Shown piece after piece: positions 27,113 through 35,487 of a stretch of DNA of 64,000 bases (within the stretch, counting starts at the first letter, position 1; each line of letters opens with the position of its first letter). Below the pieces are notes generated by a model, which was not told the origin of the DNA, did no database searches, and saw only the letters and a list, made by a program, of their open reading frames with translations. This stretch comes from Aquimarina aggregata. Its GTDB lineage: Bacteria > Bacteroidota > Bacteroidia > Flavobacteriales > Flavobacteriaceae. The translations under genes and the position numbers were made by a program. The stretch is from positions 186,001 through 250,000 of the forward strand of contig NZ_LQRT01000001.1 in the NCBI RefSeq assembly GCF_001632745.1, given 5' to 3'.

Positions 27113-28443
27113 ACAACAGCGTGTTCTACCTTTATTTCTTCCTCTTTTGTAACTTCAAATTGTTGAAAAGCAATTCGTTTTTCGATTGGATAATATTCTT
27201 TTCCTGTAAGTTCTTTAATGATATATGAATTACGATAACAAGCCATTCCTAAATCAGGAGTAACAAATCCGTGGGTGTGTAGTTCTACGTTTTGCACAAA
27301 AATATCCGTACCCTTATGATCAATCGCATAGTTACGATGTACATCAAACCTTCCTTTTTTATCCCTGGCAATACGATCTGTTATCCCTTGAGTAAACTGA
27401 GGTTCTTGATATTCATATCCAGTGGCTAATACGAGACTTTCAGTTTCATGACGGTAATATTTGTCTTCTTCATGTTGATGTACTTCTAAATGAAAATTCT
27501 CTGAAGTATCATCATATGTAGCTTTTTGCAATTCAGAATTCGTTCTAAGGTTAATGTTTACCTTAGTCATAAGCTGCTTGGTGTATATCAAATCAAAAAT
27601 ATTAGCAATTAAATCCTGATTTATGCCTTTATATAGATGTTTTTGATTTTTAATAAGGCCATCACGTTTTTCAGCAGGTAAACTATAGAAGTAATCCACA
27701 TACTCAGGAGATGTCATCTCTAAAGTCAGTTTTGCATATTCTAAAGGAAAAAACCGAGGAGATCGTGTGATCCAATTTAATTCGTACCCTTTATTATCAA
27801 TATCTTGAAGCAAGTCATAAAATATCTCAGCAGCACTTTGGCCGCTGCCCATAACAGTAATTGATTTTTTAGACTGTAGGCTTGCTTTATGATTAAGGTA
27901 AGATGAAGAATGAATTGCTTTTCCTTTTAAATCTCTACAACAACTTGGCACTATGGGCTGCGTTCCTGTCCCTAATACTAACTTACGTGTTTTATATACT
28001 TTTTGTTCATTAGTTTTTGTACATCTTGAAAACACTACGTAATACTCTTCTTCTTCATTATATACTATTTCTGTGACTTCTGTCTGAAAATAAACATTAG
28101 ATAATTTCTGGATTGCCCATTGACAGTAATGATTATATTCATTTCGAAGTAATAAGAAGTTTTCTCGTATGTAAAAGGAGTAAATTCGTCCTTGTTCTTT
28201 ACTATAATTTAGAAAACTATATGGATTTGTTGGATCAGCGAGAGTAACTAAATCTGCCATAAATGGGATTTGCAAGGTGGTATCTTCTAGTAACATGCCA
28301 GGATGCCAATCAAATTTTTCTTTTTTATCTAGGAAAATCCCGTTTACATCGGTAATTGTATCTGTTAAACATGCTAAACCTAAATTAAAAGGTCCTACTC
28401 CAATAGCTATAAAGTCTAATATTGTTTCTTTTTTCAGTTTCAT
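27109..28443 (-). CDS. Flavin-dependent diamine/lysine N-monooxygenase (IucD/SidA type)
   Basis: 444 residues. FAD motif AIGVGPFNLGLACL near residues 12-25, the substrate region DWHPGMLLEDTTLQIPFMADL, the NADPH motif MGSGQSAAEIF near 198-208, and a C-terminal ATGYEY. This is the N-hydroxylating monooxygenase family that makes hydroxamate precursors. It sits between a PLP decarboxylase and an exporter, so the likely substrate is cadaverine (or putrescine). It is coupled to the exporter gene by an ATGA overlap. Confidence 0.93.
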   Translation of the reverse strand: MKLKKETILDFIAIGVGPFNLGLACLTDTITDVNGIFLDKKEKFDWHPGMLLEDTTLQIPFMADLVTLADPTNPYSFLNYSKEQGRIYSFYIRENFLLLRNEYNHYCQWAIQKLSNVYFQTEVTEIVYNEEEEYYVVFSRCTKTNEQKVYKTRKLVLGTGTQPIVPSCCRDLKGKAIHSSSYLNHKASLQSKKSITVMGSGQSAAEIFYDLLQDIDNKGYELNWITRSPRFFPLEYAKLTLEMTSPEYVDYFYSLPAEKRDGLIKNQKHLYKGINQDLIANIFDLIYTKQLMTKVNINLRTNSELQKATYDDTSENFHLEVHQHEEDKYYRHETESLVLATGYEYQEPQFTQGITDRIARDKKGRFDVHRNYAIDHKGTDIFVQNVELHTHGFVTPDLGMACYRNSYIIKELTGKEYYPIEKRIAFQQFEVTKEEEIKVEHAVV

Positions 28444-28450
28444 AATCCAA

Positions 28451-29956
28451 TTAGTTACTTGATTTATAATTATTACCGGTTTCCTTAATCATTGCAATGA
28501 TGCTTAATAAGTCATTTATAGTACTCTTAGGGTTGAGTAATGTAAATTTCAAGTAAGTTTTATCATTTAATTTTGTACTTGCAATAGAGGCTTGACCTGA
28601 TTTAAACAATGTATTTTTGATGTATAGATTTATCGTATTATGAATTGTATCTTCTTCTACTCCATTTGCTTTATATCGAAAAACTAGTGTGCTTAGTTCT
28701 GGTTTATGAGCGATTTCAAAGTTATCGTCATCTTTAATACTATGGTATAGATCTAATGCGAGCCAATGTACTTTTTCAAGAAAAGAACCAATAGTTTTTT
28801 CGGTCGTCATCTTTAACGTAAACCATAATTTTAGTGCATCGAATCTACGGGTAGTCTGAATTGATTTTTCGATTAGGTTTGGGCACTCTTCATCTCTATG
28901 TTCTAAAGGATTTAGATAATCGGCATAATAGGATATGTACTTAAAGTGTTTAGTATCTCTTGTTAAAAAAGCACTAGAACAAACGGGTTGAAACATTGTT
29001 TTATGAAAATCAATCGTAATGGAGTCTGCCAATTCAATTCCATTAAATAGATGCTTATGAGTATCGGTAAGTACATAACAGCCACCATAAGCACCATCTA
29101 CATGAAACCAGATGTCGTATTCTTTTGCAATTTTCGAAATAGTAGATAAGGGGTCAAAGCTTCCAAAATCCGTTGTTCCTGCTGTACCTATAATTGCAAT
29201 TGGAATATTACCTAATTGTTTTTCTTTTTCTATTGCCTGTACTAAAGCATTGGGCTTCATTTTCATTCGTTCATCGGTTGCAATAGGAATTACAGCATCA
29301 TACCCCATCCCCATAAGGGCTGCATTTTTTTTAATACTAAAATGTGATTTTTCTGAGCAAAAGAATCGAAATTTACCGACAACATCTGACCATCCGTTTT
29401 CTTTAAGGTTTAGTCCATAATGCTTAAAAGCGTAGTGATCTCTTGCCATGAGCAATGCCATAAAGTTCGATTGGGTTCCGCCACTGGTAAATACTCCATC
29501 TGATGAAGAAGGCAACCCCATTTTAGAAGTAATCCACCTAATCATTTCCTGTTCAATTAATGTGGCCGAGGTACTTTGATCCCACGTTTCAACAGCTGTG
29601 TTAACCGAAGATGCTATAAAATCTCCTATTAACGCAGGAAGAAGAACTGGACAATTTAGGTGTGCAACATAATTTGGATGATGAAATGCGATTGTATGAT
29701 CAAGATACAGTTCTTTAATTTCTAAAAGTGCTTCATCTATTGATAACTTAATGTTAGCATCTGCCTTAATTAAATCTACTTTAGACCTTAAATTACTTGG
29801 TGATTCACCACTAAAGAATTTATTGGTATTCAAAAAAGAAGATACATACTGAATTGCCTTCTGAGCATATTCTTCATAGGTGTATTTGGAATGCGCATCG
29901 AAAAAGTGATCAATGTCAACATTGGATATTAAGTCAGTTTGAGTTTCTAGGAGCAT
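28451..29956 (-). CDS. PLP-dependent amino-acid decarboxylase (group II)
   Basis: 501 residues. The PLP lysine is in DFHKTMFQP and the aspartate cofactor contact is in FHVDGAYGG. It has the family's HPNYVAHLNCPVLLPALIGD and TSGGTQSNFMALLMARD segments. The family decarboxylates lysine, ornithine or diaminobutyrate. Being first in a hydroxamate operon followed by an N-hydroxylase, lysine to cadaverine is the best guess, as in bisucaberin/desferrioxamine routes. Its promoter has the two-part module shared with the receptor. Confidence 0.92.
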   Translation of the reverse strand: MLLETQTDLISNVDIDHFFDAHSKYTYEEYAQKAIQYVSSFLNTNKFFSGESPSNLRSKVDLIKADANIKLSIDEALLEIKELYLDHTIAFHHPNYVAHLNCPVLLPALIGDFIASSVNTAVETWDQSTSATLIEQEMIRWITSKMGLPSSSDGVFTSGGTQSNFMALLMARDHYAFKHYGLNLKENGWSDVVGKFRFFCSEKSHFSIKKNAALMGMGYDAVIPIATDERMKMKPNALVQAIEKEKQLGNIPIAIIGTAGTTDFGSFDPLSTISKIAKEYDIWFHVDGAYGGCYVLTDTHKHLFNGIELADSITIDFHKTMFQPVCSSAFLTRDTKHFKYISYYADYLNPLEHRDEECPNLIEKSIQTTRRFDALKLWFTLKMTTEKTIGSFLEKVHWLALDLYHSIKDDDNFEIAHKPELSTLVFRYKANGVEEDTIHNTINLYIKNTLFKSGQASIASTKLNDKTYLKFTLLNPKSTINDLLSIIAMIKETGNNYKSSN

Positions 29957-29961
29957 ATTTT

Positions 29962-29988
29962 TTATTTTTATTTGATCTAAATAAGCTT
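29962..29988. promoter_or_regulatory. Conserved 27-bp element, biosynthesis promoter copy
   Basis: Contains TTTGATCTAAATAAGCTT. It is 24/27 identical to 16880-16906. A minus-strand TATTTTCG (29991-29998) may be the -7 box, which puts this element over the transcription start. Confidence 0.65.
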
Positions 29989-30020
29989 TGCGAAAATAGA
30001 ACCTTATAAAAATAAAATGA

Positions 30021-30052
30021 TGACGTATCTAGGATAAAAAATGACGTAGAAA
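30021..30052. promoter_or_regulatory. Direct-repeat activator site, biosynthesis copy
   Basis: TGACGTA at 30021 and again at 30042, a 21-bp step, with GGATAAAAAA in between as at the receptor promoter. It is 65-96 bp upstream of the decarboxylase start and 32 bp from the 27-bp element (34 bp in the other copy). Confidence 0.7.
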
Positions 30053-30159
30053 TGAATTTAGGAGTTTCTTATACTAAAATTTATAAATCATCTTTTTTTA
30101 AAAACAATTAAGAACAAATCTCTATTTGTTCATTTTTATTAGGGGTAAAAACCTGATAT

Positions 30160-30198
30160 AAAGTCCGAAATCTTTGAAATTCAAAGATTTCGGACTTT
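30160..30198. other. Perfect long hairpin between divergent genes
   Basis: AAAGTCCGAAATCTTTGAA paired with TTCAAAGATTTCGGACTTT, a 39-bp nearly complete palindrome followed by TTTTA. It resembles a strong terminator but lies upstream of both flanking genes, not behind one. Confidence 0.75.
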
Positions 30199-30247
30199 TA
30201 AAATGTAGCTGCATATACTTTTGAGCCAATTCTAAAAAAATAAAAAC

Positions 30248-30805
30248 ATGAGAACACCAATCAACTTAAAAAAATACTTCTTTGTATTTCTAGCTTCATT
30301 CATCTTTTATGCCTGCGAACATGATGCTACCTTAGAGGAGCAATCACCAGTAACCCAAGAGCTAACTGATCAAAACAAAGCTTCTGTATCTGCTTTGTAT
30401 GCTAATTTTGTTACGGTTTTAAGAGATATTGAAGATCCTGATATCATGAGTTACTCAGAATTTGAAAAAAGCCTTAGAAATACTAATGATAGAGAGAGAG
30501 CTTTACTTGAAGAAGAAATAAAAGAAGGCTTAAGAGGTATCGACCCAAAAACAAATTTCGAAGATGATTATGCAAAAGCAGGAAGCAACTGTAAATCAAA
30601 TGTCGTAAGCCGATTAACGCATTCAAGAATTAAGGCACTTGGAAGATCCAGAGCTAGAATGTCTTGGTCAAAGAAAGCACGGCAAAAATATGGGTGGAAG
30701 TATAGAAAATGGTCTAAAGCTAAAGATAAAGGCTATTACTTTTATACCGATGGTACAGACTATTTACTATGGAAATATCGTGCCTATGGCAAACCATGTA
30801 AATAA
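30248..30805 (+). CDS. Putative lipoprotein of unknown function
   Basis: 185 residues. Signal peptide MRTPINLKKYFFVFLASF with a lipobox ending at Cys23, so it is expected on the membrane surface. An acidic N-terminal half (residues 25-110) is followed by a strongly basic C-terminal region (KALGRSRARMSWSKKARQKY, then aromatic-rich YFYTDGTDYLLWKYRAY). I recognise no family. It stands alone, divergent from the siderophore operon and followed by a strong terminator. Confidence 0.7.
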   Translation: MRTPINLKKYFFVFLASFIFYACEHDATLEEQSPVTQELTDQNKASVSALYANFVTVLRDIEDPDIMSYSEFEKSLRNTNDRERALLEEEIKEGLRGIDPKTNFEDDYAKAGSNCKSNVVSRLTHSRIKALGRSRARMSWSKKARQKYGWKYRKWSKAKDKGYYFYTDGTDYLLWKYRAYGKPCK

Positions 30806-30818
30806 TAATGTTGAGTTA

Positions 30819-30864
30819 AAAATCATACAAGGTTCTCTATTTATTGAGAACCTTGTATGATTTT
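30819..30864. terminator. Bidirectional terminator between convergent genes
   Basis: Perfect 19-bp stem AAAATCATACAAGGTTCTC / GAGAACCTTGTATGATTTT with an 8-base loop. It serves the lipoprotein gene and the convergent glucanase gene. Confidence 0.9.
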
Positions 30865-30873
30865 AGTATGTTT

Positions 30874-33036
30874 TTAATTTGTCTTAATTAACTGCTTTGT
30901 TGAAACTTTGCCATCAATATTGATTCTAACAATATATACTCCTTTACTAAGATTAGAAAGTATTACAGGCTTATTTCTATTAATCATAGTAACAGGTACT
31001 ATCTCATGTCCCAAAGTGTCAAAAATGGTAATACTTGCATCTTTACCTACAAAATCTAAGCTAATCTCATTTGTAAAAGGGTTAGGGTAAATTACCCATT
31101 CTTGTTTTTTAGCCTTGTTGGCATCAATCTCATTCAACATCTTAGCACTGCTACTAACTTTGAGCCAATTAATATTCCAACCTCCAGTTATTGCCTTGAT
31201 TGCGATCTCTTGCTGTCCTGCATCTAATGTAACCACATGTGCAATTGTAGTCCAGTTCTGCCATCCTCCGGTATTAGGCACTGTACGTGTTCCAAAAACT
31301 GAAGCTCCTCCCGCTTGTTCTAATTGGATCATTCCAGTACTATTTGGACTTGCTACCCGATATTCAACAGTATATGATCCACGTACAGGAATATTGATAT
31401 CCCAAACTAACCAATCATCTTTATCAATATATCCAACATTTTGTCCTCCTTCTGAACAATTTTCATTCTGAACACCAGACATATAAAGATAGTTTTCTGC
31501 TTCAATTACCTGACTATATCCTCCCGTGCTGGCTTTAGAAATGATAATAGAAGTTACTTGATCATTAAAGCCATCATCAACAAGACAATTTGTATCTCCT
31601 GTTTTTACAATTGAAGTGCCTGTAAAATTATCATCGAAATATAGTATAGCTTGATACCCAACTTGTACTTTTACTGAAGATATATCATCATCTCCCACTC
31701 CTAATGCTAGTAACTGACTTCTTGTATACCTACCCTCATCTAATCCTACAGCATATCCACCATACGAGCAATGTTGATATATCGTAGCTACTCCTGTTGG
31801 GGGGTTAGGATCTGTACTTCCAATAAGACCACCTATAGTTATTTTTATATTCTCAGGCTTTGGCGTATGTATTGTTGCTGATTGATTATACACATCATCA
31901 TAGGCAAACGTATATGTTTGACTTTCAAAACTAATATCGGTCTGATGAAAAAATTTAGAATACCAATTGTATGGCCATGTTTGATAATATTTGGACGTAT
32001 CCCCAAAATCTTGCAATACTCCAGATGGTACATTAAGATCAACTGCATGTCGCGTGATCGCCGCTACCATTTGTGATTGTACTACCAAATCCCATCGTTG
32101 TCCTGAGGCCATTACCCCGCTTCCTTCCATTGCCTCGATTGTCGTTGGTTTTCCTGAAATAGTACCGATCTGACCATCACTATCCCGTCTAAACACAAAT
32201 CGATTGCCTTCTTCTACTTTTCCTCTCCAAATACCAGCATCTGATGTAAAAGCAAGTTCTTGATTTGAATACTTAGACCAAATATCATTAATATAACCAT
32301 CCATAAAGTTTTTAGGAAACGTTTCTACTTTTGTTGGAAAATGAATTATGCTTTCTGACGGATTTAATAGGCTTTTAAAATCACTAGGGGCAGATTCTTG
32401 CCACTGATTTAAAATATCATTGTGTTTCTTTAATTCTCCTACTTTTTTATAAAAATTATCTCCCCAAACTTCAAGCCCCATAGGATATTGATAAGAATCT
32501 ACTCTAGATGTATTACACCAAAGACCTATATCATTATACGTAAGCTCGATTAATTCGAATTTGATTCCTTGATTCGGATCTGTTGGATTTGCAAGATTCG
32601 GAGCAGAATATCCACTAGGAGCGCCTGAATGTCCAAAAAAGTAAAGATATAATTGGTCTTTAAATGAAATCATAATTCGACACCCTGCAATCTTAGGAAT
32701 CTGGACTGTTTTATTTGGAATATCACTTAATCGACGAAAACAATTGGCATATTTTCCATTCTCTCCTGGACCTTGATTACCATCAATTACAGGTCCCTGA
32801 ACAGTATTATCAGATCTATCCATTCGATTTACTTGCCCAGTAGCGGCATCAACCCACACATGACCGTCTGTTATTCCCACAATAGCGACATACAGTTCGT
32901 CGTCTGAGTATTCTGAATTATTAATAATTTCATAAGGTAAAGTTTGTGCCTGAAGTACGGTCCCAAATGAAATCAGTAATCCGATTAATACTATTATTAT
33001 AGTATTCTTTTCAATGGTATTATAATTGGTTTTCAT
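30874..33036 (-). CDS. GH64-type beta-1,3-glucanase with crystallin, CBM6 and T9SS domains
   Basis: 720 residues, secreted. Signal peptide to about residue 30. A GH64-like (thaumatin-related) domain spans ~32-385 (GHVWVDAATGQVNRMDRSD, GLEVWGDNFYKKV). A beta/gamma-crystallin-like domain lies near ~410-495 (YQHCSYGGYAVGLDEG), a CBM6 near ~500-625 (QVIEAENYLYMSGVQNENCS) and a type IX sorting domain (T9SS) at the C terminus (VIYPNPFTNEISLDF, KGVYIVRI). It would release laminari-oligosaccharides from beta-1,3-glucan at the surface. The tail is closely related to that of the GH16 enzyme upstream, 95 bp away on the same strand. GH64 assignment is by eye. Confidence 0.82.
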   Translation of the reverse strand: MKTNYNTIEKNTIIIVLIGLLISFGTVLQAQTLPYEIINNSEYSDDELYVAIVGITDGHVWVDAATGQVNRMDRSDNTVQGPVIDGNQGPGENGKYANCFRRLSDIPNKTVQIPKIAGCRIMISFKDQLYLYFFGHSGAPSGYSAPNLANPTDPNQGIKFELIELTYNDIGLWCNTSRVDSYQYPMGLEVWGDNFYKKVGELKKHNDILNQWQESAPSDFKSLLNPSESIIHFPTKVETFPKNFMDGYINDIWSKYSNQELAFTSDAGIWRGKVEEGNRFVFRRDSDGQIGTISGKPTTIEAMEGSGVMASGQRWDLVVQSQMVAAITRHAVDLNVPSGVLQDFGDTSKYYQTWPYNWYSKFFHQTDISFESQTYTFAYDDVYNQSATIHTPKPENIKITIGGLIGSTDPNPPTGVATIYQHCSYGGYAVGLDEGRYTRSQLLALGVGDDDISSVKVQVGYQAILYFDDNFTGTSIVKTGDTNCLVDDGFNDQVTSIIISKASTGGYSQVIEAENYLYMSGVQNENCSEGGQNVGYIDKDDWLVWDINIPVRGSYTVEYRVASPNSTGMIQLEQAGGASVFGTRTVPNTGGWQNWTTIAHVVTLDAGQQEIAIKAITGGWNINWLKVSSSAKMLNEIDANKAKKQEWVIYPNPFTNEISLDFVGKDASITIFDTLGHEIVPVTMINRNKPVILSNLSKGVYIVRINIDGKVSTKQLIKTN

Positions 33037-33131
33037 TTTCTTGCATTTTAAATTTATGTTGATTGGTTTTAAGATCTAAGTGTCTGCACTTATTAATAGA
33101 ATAAATGAGAGATTTTTATTACAAATAGAAA

Positions 33132-34859
33132 TTATTTCTTAACTATTCTCTTTATTTCTTTAAGTCCATCTATTTCTATCGTAATTAGATACACTCCTTT
33201 TTTAAGACTAGAAAGGTTAATTGTTTTTCCAGATGCAATATTTTTTGAAGGAATCATAGTATGGCCCAAGTTATCATGAATAACAATATTTGCCGTATTT
33301 GCATTAAAGTCTAATTGAATCACATCTGTAAAAGGATTTGGGTATACCGAAGTAGTACTTAGTTTCTTTTCTTCTTGAGTTAATTTTTGATTGTGGATTG
33401 AAATTGAATCAAAAGTTTTCTTATTGGTTTCTTTTGTTATTTTTATCCAATTCACATTAAACCCTCCAGAAACTGCATATATCCCCAAAGGATAGGTACC
33501 AGCATTTATCATAACTGAATGAGAAATCGTTATCCAATTTTGCCATCCTCCCGTATTTGGAATATTGAGTTGTCCCAAAACAGTTGTTCCTGCATTAATA
33601 TCAGTTGATAATCTCCCTCCATTGATAGCACTTGCCACGCGATACTCAATATTATAACTTCCAGAAGTAGGGAAATTAATGTCGTTATATGCCATCCAAT
33701 CTCCGGTATCAATATACCCAACATTTTGACCGCCCTCTGAGCAATTTTCGTTTTGAACACCGGACATAGAGGTATAATTTTCTGCTTCGATTACTTGGCT
33801 AGACCCATTATCTCCCAATTTAGAAACAATAATAGAAGTAACTTGATCATTAAACCCGTTGTTCACAAGACAATTAATATTACCTGTTTTTATAATTGAC
33901 TTTCCCGAAAAATTATCATCAAAGTATAACGTAGCTTGATATCCCGATTTCACTTTTACTGAAGAAATATCATTATCTATTGCTCCTAACCCAATTAATT
34001 GATCTCTCGTATAGTTGCCTTTTTCTAAACTTACAGCATATCCTCCATAAGAGCAATGTTGGTAAATAGTAGCTGCTCCTGTTGAAGGAGGGTTATCTTT
34101 AACTTGATAAACGCGTACATAATCTACTGCCATGCGAGCAGGTAATTTGCCATCATCAATCGAAAATCCGGGCCAGTTACCACCAACTGCTAAATTGAGT
34201 AATAAAAAATATTCATTCTGAAATTCACTTGTCCCATTAATACCATTACTGATATTAACTTCATGATATTGATTTCCATCAATAAACCATTTAATCTCAT
34301 TTTCGTTCCACTCTATAGCATATACATGATAATTATTTACGTTCACAGCAGTATGTCCTCCATAATTAGCATAATTACCATTATTATCCTGCCAATGTAT
34401 TGTACCATGAACATCGGGTGAGTTATTTATGTGTTCCATTATATCTATTTCTCCACAAGCTGGCCAACCTACAGATGAAATATTACTACCAAGCATCCAA
34501 AACGCGGGCCATAAGCCTTGTCCTGATGGCAAAGCTATTCTTGCTTCTATTTTACCATATCTAAACCTTTTTTTACCTTGCGTTTTCATTCTGGCAGAAG
34601 TATATTTATATCCACCAAAATTTTCTTTTTTAGCGGTAATGATAAGATTACCATTCTCTACAGTTGCATTTTCTCTTCGATAATATTGTAATTCATTATT
34701 ACCCCATCCGGATGAACCATTTCCGGTCTCAAAGACCCAATCTGGACTGATTCCATTAGTAAATTCGTCTTGCCAAACCAGATCCCAATTTTGAGACCTA
34801 ACATTAGAATGTAGTGTTAAAAAAAAACTAATAAAGAATAAAATTTTAATTGCTTTCAT
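33132..34859 (-). CDS. GH16 endo-beta-1,3-glucanase (laminarinase) with crystallin, CBM6 and T9SS domains
   Basis: 575 residues, secreted. Signal peptide to ~22, GH16 domain ~24-255 with the catalytic GEIDIMEH (nucleophile Glu137, acid/base Glu142). A beta/gamma-crystallin-like domain (~265-345), a CBM6 (~350-475) and a T9SS sorting domain (SVYPNPFTDVIQLDF, KGVYLITI) follow. It hydrolyses beta-1,3-glucans such as algal laminarin. It and the GH64 enzyme make a two-step degradation pair, both secreted by T9SS. Confidence 0.93.
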   Translation of the reverse strand: MKAIKILFFISFFLTLHSNVRSQNWDLVWQDEFTNGISPDWVFETGNGSSGWGNNELQYYRRENATVENGNLIITAKKENFGGYKYTSARMKTQGKKRFRYGKIEARIALPSGQGLWPAFWMLGSNISSVGWPACGEIDIMEHINNSPDVHGTIHWQDNNGNYANYGGHTAVNVNNYHVYAIEWNENEIKWFIDGNQYHEVNISNGINGTSEFQNEYFLLLNLAVGGNWPGFSIDDGKLPARMAVDYVRVYQVKDNPPSTGAATIYQHCSYGGYAVSLEKGNYTRDQLIGLGAIDNDISSVKVKSGYQATLYFDDNFSGKSIIKTGNINCLVNNGFNDQVTSIIVSKLGDNGSSQVIEAENYTSMSGVQNENCSEGGQNVGYIDTGDWMAYNDINFPTSGSYNIEYRVASAINGGRLSTDINAGTTVLGQLNIPNTGGWQNWITISHSVMINAGTYPLGIYAVSGGFNVNWIKITKETNKKTFDSISIHNQKLTQEEKKLSTTSVYPNPFTDVIQLDFNANTANIVIHDNLGHTMIPSKNIASGKTINLSSLKKGVYLITIEIDGLKEIKRIVKK

Positions 34860-34989
34860 ATGAATTGTGTGATTAAGTTAGTTACGTTAAGGGTATTATT
34901 GTCCGGTGTCAAATTGTACTTTTGCATCCAGAGTTCTTAAAAAAAATGAATTAAGATCGTTTTGATTCTCTCTTTATATCAAAAAAAGA

Positions 34990-35041
34990 TGTTGAATAAT
35001 TCTTTCTTGAGATGTTGATCTTTTTCTCAAATTATTCAGCA
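34990..35041. other. Nested hairpin upstream of the GH16 gene
   Basis: TGTTGAATAATT pairs with AATTATTCAGCA (one G-T), with an inner TTGAG/CTCAA stem. It lies in the 628-bp divergent promoter region between GH16 and the sensor-regulator; otherwise I see no gene there. Confidence 0.55.
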
Positions 35042-35487
35042 TTTAAATCTCCTAATTAAGGGTTTTAACAAATTTAGGGAAGAAGAATATGCCTACATTA
35101 AAACCTACCACAACAAAAAATATACAAAACAAGAAAAGAAAAATGTATATCTAAATCGTTTTCAAAAACAAGCGTTAAAAAAATGATAATCAAACAATTA
35201 ATCCATTCTTAAGATAATAGACTGTATTGGTTGACATTACATTTGTATAGGTAATGTTGTGGTAATTTTTGCATTTTATAATTTACTTGCTGTATCATAA
35301 AATTTTCCAACTTAATTTATTTCCAAATTTTGGCTTTTATCATCAATATTAAGTTGTTCAGCTAATTTTATAATCTATATTGTTTTGTAATTCTGATATT
35401 AAAGCCATCACGATAGTATATCAATTTTTACTCGATATACTAAACTAATTCTTTTGGTTGTTATACTTAACCCTAATATCTACTCAT

